Shown: positions 62,711 through 64,000 of the stretch, in pieces | Numbering within the stretch: position 1 is the stretch's first letter | Layout: each line of letters starts with the position of its first letter | Origin: Chloroflexi bacterium bin125 | GTDB taxonomy: Bacteria > Chloroflexota > Dehalococcoidia > Bin125 | Length of the DNA: 64,000 nucleotides | Assembly: GCA_002239025.1 (NCBI GenBank) | Contig: MPNM01000012.1 | Coordinates: 1-64,000, forward strand | Reading direction: 5' to 3' | Position numbers and translations under genes: made by a program | The notes under the pieces: model-generated | The model's database searches: none | Told to the model about the DNA's origin: nothing | Seen by the model: only the letters and a program-made list of their open reading frames with translations

Positions 62711-62789
62711 GGAAACGTCAACTTGAGGGCTAATGCTTATGTCAAGCTTGGTGGGCCGTCGAGTACCGAAGTGCGAACTTTTGCGTGGG
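62711..62789. repeat. Dispersed repeat, copy D
   Basis: GGAAACGTCAACTTGAGGGC, then core at about 62742-62780 (AAGCTTGGTGGGCC ... AGTGCGAACTTTTGCG) with several substitutions inside the core. It lies 19 bp from the stop codon of the DUF1998 gene, on its 3' side, as copy A does for the hsdR remnant. Confidence 0.75.
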
Positions 62790-62807
62790 AAATGGTGCTC
62801 CAGCACC

Positions 62808-64000
62808 CTAGGTGGATTCACCGAATCCGATGAGTACAGAGAATTGTTCAATCTGATCACTCAAGGAAGTGTCATATCTGATCGCGTACACTCGCCAGCC
62901 GCGATCCTCAAGCTCCTCTCGGGCTGCCGCATCTCTCGCAGAGACGCCGGCATCATCGTGCTCGGGTCCGTCTACATAGACCGCAACTTTCCCGCGGTAG
63001 ACAAAGTCGGGCTGCGAGTAGATTTCAGGCTCTGGTCTTGACTGTGCCTGTTCGGGCAAGGGCCATCCGGCAGCCTGGGTCGCTCGGAGGAAGTCCCGTT
63101 CGAGGTCTGAATCGCAGATCGACAGGAGGTGCTCGTACCAATCTGTGCGGTTCTCGGCAACCTGCTGAGTCGGAGGCTGAGCCAATCCATACTGCAAGTC
63201 AACCTGTCCTCCACCACTCCGTTGGGTCGGAAACGTAGCGCTGTACGCAGCAAGCAGCAGGTCGCGTACCAGTTTGCGGTCGAGTTTCTCGTGATCGAGC
63301 TGGTTGCCATAGCTCATCAAACAGCGATAGCACGCCGCAGGGCATGCATCTTTCGCGTCAGATCCGGTCTCAGGATCCATGTGACAAACCTCGAGCGCAG
63401 CGCGAATCGCCTGGCGGAAGAAGTGAGTCTCTTGCATCCGCTCCCAGACCCCCGCACCACCCTCCGCCGATTCGATCATCAGGATTCGTCGGTCGTCTCC
63501 CTCCCCAACCAAGTGCGTTGTCAATTCCCGTTCCTCGACTCGAAACGCGGTCTCCACTCCTCGACGCAGTGCTTCTCTTAACGTGATCCAGATGTTTTCC
63601 GAATCGTCATCCTCCTCGGACATTTCAATCAGTGGTCGAATGACGATGATGTTGTGGTCCCCGAAGACGAAGGGGCGGATCTGGTGAACTAGCGGGCCAT
63701 CCTCATCGGTGTCACCAGCGCCGCTGTTGGTGTGCCATCTTCCATTTGAGCTGTCCAAAACGAATCCGGTTGGTTCCGTGCGATAGCCATGATTGATTTG
63801 CCAAACGGAAGCCTGTTGACCGAAGTTCAGTTCCAATATCGGCTGATCGCCTTGACTGGTCGCCTGCACCCTGGTGGGCTCAGAATCGCCGAAACGATAG
63901 TGCACGCCGATCTCGTAACCGCTGCGGGCGCGCTGCTCTTCTTCCGATGTGATTCCGTCGCGCGCATTGGTTCGGACCGTGGTGAGCTGCAGCAAACGCT
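62808..64000 (-). CDS. DUF1998 protein, C-terminal part (DISARM-like helicase family), truncated by window edge
   Basis: 397 residues visible; the frame is open through base 64000, so the start lies outside. The middle holds the DUF1998 cysteine cluster: MIESAEGGAGVWERMQETHF, then EVCHMDPETG and DACPAACYRCLMSYGNQLDH (Cys-x3-Cys-x2-Cys) with EKLDRKLVRDLL. Upstream, VRTNARDGITSEEEQRARSG is as in large helicases of this group. The last 110 residues (ERDFLRATQAAGWPLPEQAQ ... PDFVYRGKVAVYVDGPEHDD ... GWRVYAIRYD) look like a Vsr/DUF559-type nuclease fold (D-F-x-Y, V-x-V-x-x-D-G). DUF1998 proteins include DISARM DrmA/DrmB and MrfAB-like repair helicases; which of these cannot be decided without the N-terminal half. 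Confidence 0.75.
   Translation of the reverse strand, partial: RLLQLTTVRTNARDGITSEEEQRARSGYEIGVHYRFGDSEPTRVQATSQGDQPILELNFGQQASVWQINHGYRTEPTGFVLDSSNGRWHTNSGAGDTDEDGPLVHQIRPFVFGDHNIIVIRPLIEMSEEDDDSENIWITLREALRRGVETAFRVEERELTTHLVGEGDDRRILMIESAEGGAGVWERMQETHFFRQAIRAALEVCHMDPETGSDAKDACPAACYRCLMSYGNQLDHEKLDRKLVRDLLLAAYSATFPTQRSGGGQVDLQYGLAQPPTQQVAENRTDWYEHLLSICDSDLERDFLRATQAAGWPLPEQAQSRPEPEIYSQPDFVYRGKVAVYVDGPEHDDAGVSARDAAAREELEDRGWRVYAIRYDTSLSDQIEQFSVLIGFGEST

Noticed and set aside
1-64000. CRISPR array
   Set aside because: No regularly spaced 24-40 bp direct repeats with unique spacers were seen; the repeats found are tandem, dispersed or palindromic.

Overview
The window is high-GC bacterial DNA with long, well-spaced coding regions and an unusually large share of decayed sequence. 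No rRNA, tRNA or universal marker gene is visible, so the taxonomy is inferred. The mix resembles Chloroflexota (SAR202/Dehalococcoidia-like or sponge-associated lineages): secreted proteins with anchor-type beta modules, SwmB-like and Gmad2 domains, a WSDG-type repeat remnant, UGSC and AhpD-like selenoproteins, paired CaiB/BaiF CoA-transferases, family-5 binding proteins and OmpR/GAF kinases. A GOLPH3-like (GPP34) domain is more often seen in Actinomycetota, so that phylum is not excluded.

Layout. 1-4.2 kb: start of a transposase at the left edge, remnants, a GPP34-P450 fusion on the minus strand, a 10-bp phased repeat and a dead IS5-type transposase. 4.2-13.1 kb: a large secreted protein, then a minus-strand run of envelope genes (lipoprotein, two tandemly duplicated membrane proteins, a small exported protein). 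13.5-29.6 kb: lipoprotein, OmpR/histidine-kinase pair, two paralogous single-chain kinase-receiver-DNA-binding proteins, and between them a cadherin-like anchored protein, a second large secreted protein and a fibronectin fragment. 29.6-37.9 kb: a graveyard with dead IS5 transposases, an hsdR remnant, a frameshifted Gmad2 lipoprotein, a 177-bp MITE and a dispersed repeat, around one intact large exported repeat protein.

37.9-49.9 kb is the metabolic heart. A plus-strand operon holds an SDR dehydrogenase, an AhpD/carboxymuconolactone-decarboxylase-like protein with in-frame UGA, a UGSC-family protein with in-frame UGA, and a 356-aa partner of unknown function. Each UGA sits where the family has Cys and is followed about 20 nt later by a hairpin loop, so both are read as selenoproteins. 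Opposite lie two CaiB/BaiF CoA-transferases and two oligopeptide-type ABC permeases; a small HTH gene, a Gln-rich binding protein with a clear promoter and a serine beta-lactamase-family hydrolase follow on the plus strand.

50-64 kb: a giant acyltransferase carrying two LysM-SGNH cassettes, proline dehydrogenase, a Rieske oxygenase, a P450 with a small partner gene, a dead IS element with intact inverted repeats, an alpha/beta hydrolase, and at the right edge the C-terminal part of a DUF1998 protein of the kind found in DISARM-like helicases. Five copies of a roughly 80-bp dispersed repeat lie in the gene-poor gaps of 30-63 kb, two of them just 3' of defence-related coding sequence.
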